From the NCBI RefSeq assembly GCF_025460765.1, contig NZ_JAMWEG010000010.1, positions 1-64,000 of the forward strand: a stretch of 64,000 bases of DNA, read 5' to 3'. The notes under the pieces are model-generated. The model made no database searches and was not told where the DNA came from. It saw nothing but the letters and a program-made list of their open reading frames with translations. The DNA comes from Micromonospora sp. MA102 (lineage in GTDB: Bacteria; Actinomycetota; Actinomycetes; Mycobacteriales; Micromonosporaceae). Both the position numbers and the translations under genes were made by a program. Each line of letters opens with the position of its first letter. Within the stretch, counting starts at the first letter, position 1. Positions 62,739 through 64,000 of the stretch are shown here, in pieces.

Positions 62739-62953
62739 TCAGGGGCGGTGGTGCAGGGCCAGGCGGGGCAGGGTGAAGCGGAGGACGGTCGCCGCGAGGT
62801 TGGCCGCGATCAGGACGGTCAGCTCCAGGGCGCGGGGCGGTGTGCCGGCGGTGGCGCCGGGGTCACGGCCGGTTCCGGGGCGGGCGCGGGGACCGGGTCG
62901 GTCGCGGGCGACCCGGCCGCGGGAGCGGTCAGCAGGCTCTCTGTTCTGTCCAT
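62739..62953 (-). pseudogene. Remnant of a GT2-GtrA type glycosyltransferase gene
   Basis: ATG 62953 opens a 44-codon frame beginning MDRTESLLTAPAAGSPAT and continuing Pro/Ala-rich to a stop at 62819. In another frame, the last ~30 codons up to the stop at 62739 read LELTVLIAANLAATVLRFTL followed by PRLALHHRP, which resembles the last membrane helix of GtrA-domain proteins. Together they look like the two ends of a GT2-GtrA fusion gene whose large middle was deleted with a frameshift at the junction. Its position directly downstream of a histidine kinase gene fits arrangements I recall from related genomes. No long intact gene occupies the interval. The interpretation is inference. Confidence 0.5.
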
Positions 62954-62998
62954 GCCGGCAAGCCTTGGGCGACCCGCTGACCCGCCCCCGTGCGCGAC

Positions 62999-64000
62999 CT
63001 ATGCGTCGGCTGTGGATCCGGGCAGCCGCACCGTGAAGACGGTCGCGCCGGGCCGGCTCGCCACCGCGACCTCGCCGTGGTGGGCCTCCACCACGGCGGC
63101 CACGATGGCCAGGCCGAGGCCGGTGCTGCCGTGCGCCCGGGAGCGGGAGCTGTCGCCGCGGGCGAACCGCTCGAACACCTCGGGTTGCAGCTCTTCGGGG
63201 ATGCCGGGGCCGTCGTCGGTGACGCTCAGCTCGACGCCGCCGGCCACCGGCGCGAGTCGGGTGGTCACCGTGGTGCCGGGCGGGGTGTGCACGCGGGCGT
63301 TGGCGAGCAGGTTGGCCAGCACCTGGTGCAGCCGGTGGGCGTCACCGGTGACGCTCACCGGCTCGTCGGGCAGGTCGAGCTGCCAGCGGTGCTCCGGGCC
63401 GGCCGCGTGCGCGTCGCTGACCGCGTTGACCACCATGGCGGTGAGGTCGACCGGCTCGGCCGCGAGCGGGCGGCCGGAGTCGAGGCGGGCGAGCAGCAGC
63501 AGGTCGTCGACGAGGCTGGTCATCCGGGTGCTCTCCGACTCCACCCGGCGCAGGGCGTGCGCCACGTCCGGCGGCACCTCGTCCCGCCCCCGCCGGGCCA
63601 CCTCGGCGTAGCCGCGGATGGCGGCGAGGGGGGTGCGCAGCTCGTGGCTCGCGTCGGCGACGAACTGGCGTACCCGCGTCTCGCTGGCCTGCCGGGCGGC
63701 GAGCGCGGCGGCGACGTGGCCGAGCATCCGGTTGAGCGCGCCGCCGACCTGCCCGACCTCGGTGCGCGGGTCGGTGTCCGCCGCCGGCACCCGCACCGAC
63801 AGGGCGACCTCGCCCCGGTCCAGCGGCAGCTCGGTGACCCGGGTGGCGGTGGCGGCGACCCGGTTCAGCGGGCGCAGCGCGGCCCGGACGATCAGCGCGC
63901 CGAGCCCGCCCGCGATGACCAGCCCGGCGGTGACCAGCCCGGCCTGGGCGACCAGAACCCACATGACCGTGTCCTGGATCCCGGCGAGCGGGATGGCGAC
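62999..64000 (-). CDS. Sensor histidine kinase, 5' end outside the window
   Basis: At least 334 residues; the frame stays open to base 64000, so the N-terminus is missing. Seen are the end of an extracytoplasmic region, a transmembrane helix (GLVTAGLVIAGGLGALIVRA), a HAMP domain (LRPLNRVAATATRVTELP), the phospho-acceptor His in FVADASHELRTPLAA, and an ATPase domain with N-box LANLLANARVHTPPG, DDGPGIPEE and GSTGLGLAIV. A response regulator gene is expected just beyond the window. The glycosyltransferase remnant lies 45 bp downstream. Confidence 0.92.
   Translation of the reverse strand, partial: VAIPLAGIQDTVMWVLVAQAGLVTAGLVIAGGLGALIVRAALRPLNRVAATATRVTELPLDRGEVALSVRVPAADTDPRTEVGQVGGALNRMLGHVAAALAARQASETRVRQFVADASHELRTPLAAIRGYAEVARRGRDEVPPDVAHALRRVESESTRMTSLVDDLLLLARLDSGRPLAAEPVDLTAMVVNAVSDAHAAGPEHRWQLDLPDEPVSVTGDAHRLHQVLANLLANARVHTPPGTTVTTRLAPVAGGVELSVTDDGPGIPEELQPEVFERFARGDSSRSRAHGSTGLGLAIVAAVVEAHHGEVAVASRPGATVFTVRLPGSTADA

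Overview
This 64 kb window is very GC-rich, with G/C-ending third positions, frequent GTG starts and long spurious open frames on the opposite strand of most genes. These traits, and families such as ANTAR regulators, a SARP regulator, DUF4383, GpgS, SecA2 and SigF-type sigma factors, point to a filamentous actinobacterium, most likely Micromonosporaceae (Micromonospora-like). The taxon is inferred from gene content, not from a marker gene. I see no rRNA, tRNA, CRISPR array, transposase or integrase. It looks like ordinary chromosome, with short compact operons separated by strong GC-rich hairpins.

Layout. 0-1.6 kb: a small Asp/Gly-rich repeat peptide gene followed 3 nt later by a JmjC/cupin oxygenase gene, which looks like a substrate-enzyme pair. 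1.7-6.3 kb: PIG-L deacetylase, two DUF72 proteins, DUF2267 with a coupled small Arg-rich ORF, a DksA-type zinc protein and a kinase-like protein with a lost P-loop. 6.4-9.5 kb: twin winged-helix regulators without receivers, a rhodanese/cysteine dioxygenase operon and a small cupin. 9.5-13.1 kb: ankyrin protein, DUF3500, methyltransferase, DUF2231, GAF-ANTAR. 13.3-19.6 kb: SecA2, an ABC exporter, an MDR dehydrogenase and a Gfo/Idh oxidoreductase. 19.8-22.6 kb: GpgS, a GT4 glycosyltransferase and DUF4383. 22.7-26.8 kb: STAS-HATPase fusion, CtaD and a sigma factor-STAS fusion. 27-31.6 kb: an unrecognised protein, a TPP enzyme and a baeRF-like protein. 31.7-35.7 kb: membrane protein, alpha/beta hydrolase, DUF3817, glutamate-cysteine ligase, GNAT. 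35.9-39.5 kb: secreted RTX-like protein and a large SARP-NB-ARC-TPR regulator. 39.5-47.4 kb: TreZ, TreY, GlgX and a divergent Rv3032-like glucosyltransferase. 47.4-50.2 kb: GNAT, esterase, NUDIX, orphan response regulator. 50.2-56.0 kb: M14 peptidase, fasciclin protein, M14 peptidase, all exported. 56.1-64 kb: citrate synthase; an operon of small membrane protein, methyltransferase and membrane sulfatase-like protein; VOC protein; AraC regulator; a decayed glycosyltransferase/GtrA remnant; and a histidine kinase cut by the window end.

How the genes may work together. TreY, TreZ and GlgX turn alpha-glucan into trehalose and trim its branches. GpgS and the Rv3032-like enzyme are the kind of pair that primes and elongates methylglucose-type polysaccharide in mycobacteria. 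Cysteine dioxygenase and rhodanese form a cysteine sulfur catabolism unit behind a palindromic operator candidate. Two STAS-fused proteins, one an anti-sigma kinase and one the sigma factor, flank ctaD and both lack the phosphorylatable Ser, suggesting a non-standard partner switch. The strongest candidate for an undescribed system is the repeat peptide plus JmjC oxygenase at the start: the repeats are nearly identical except at one position, which reads Gln, His and Arg in turn.
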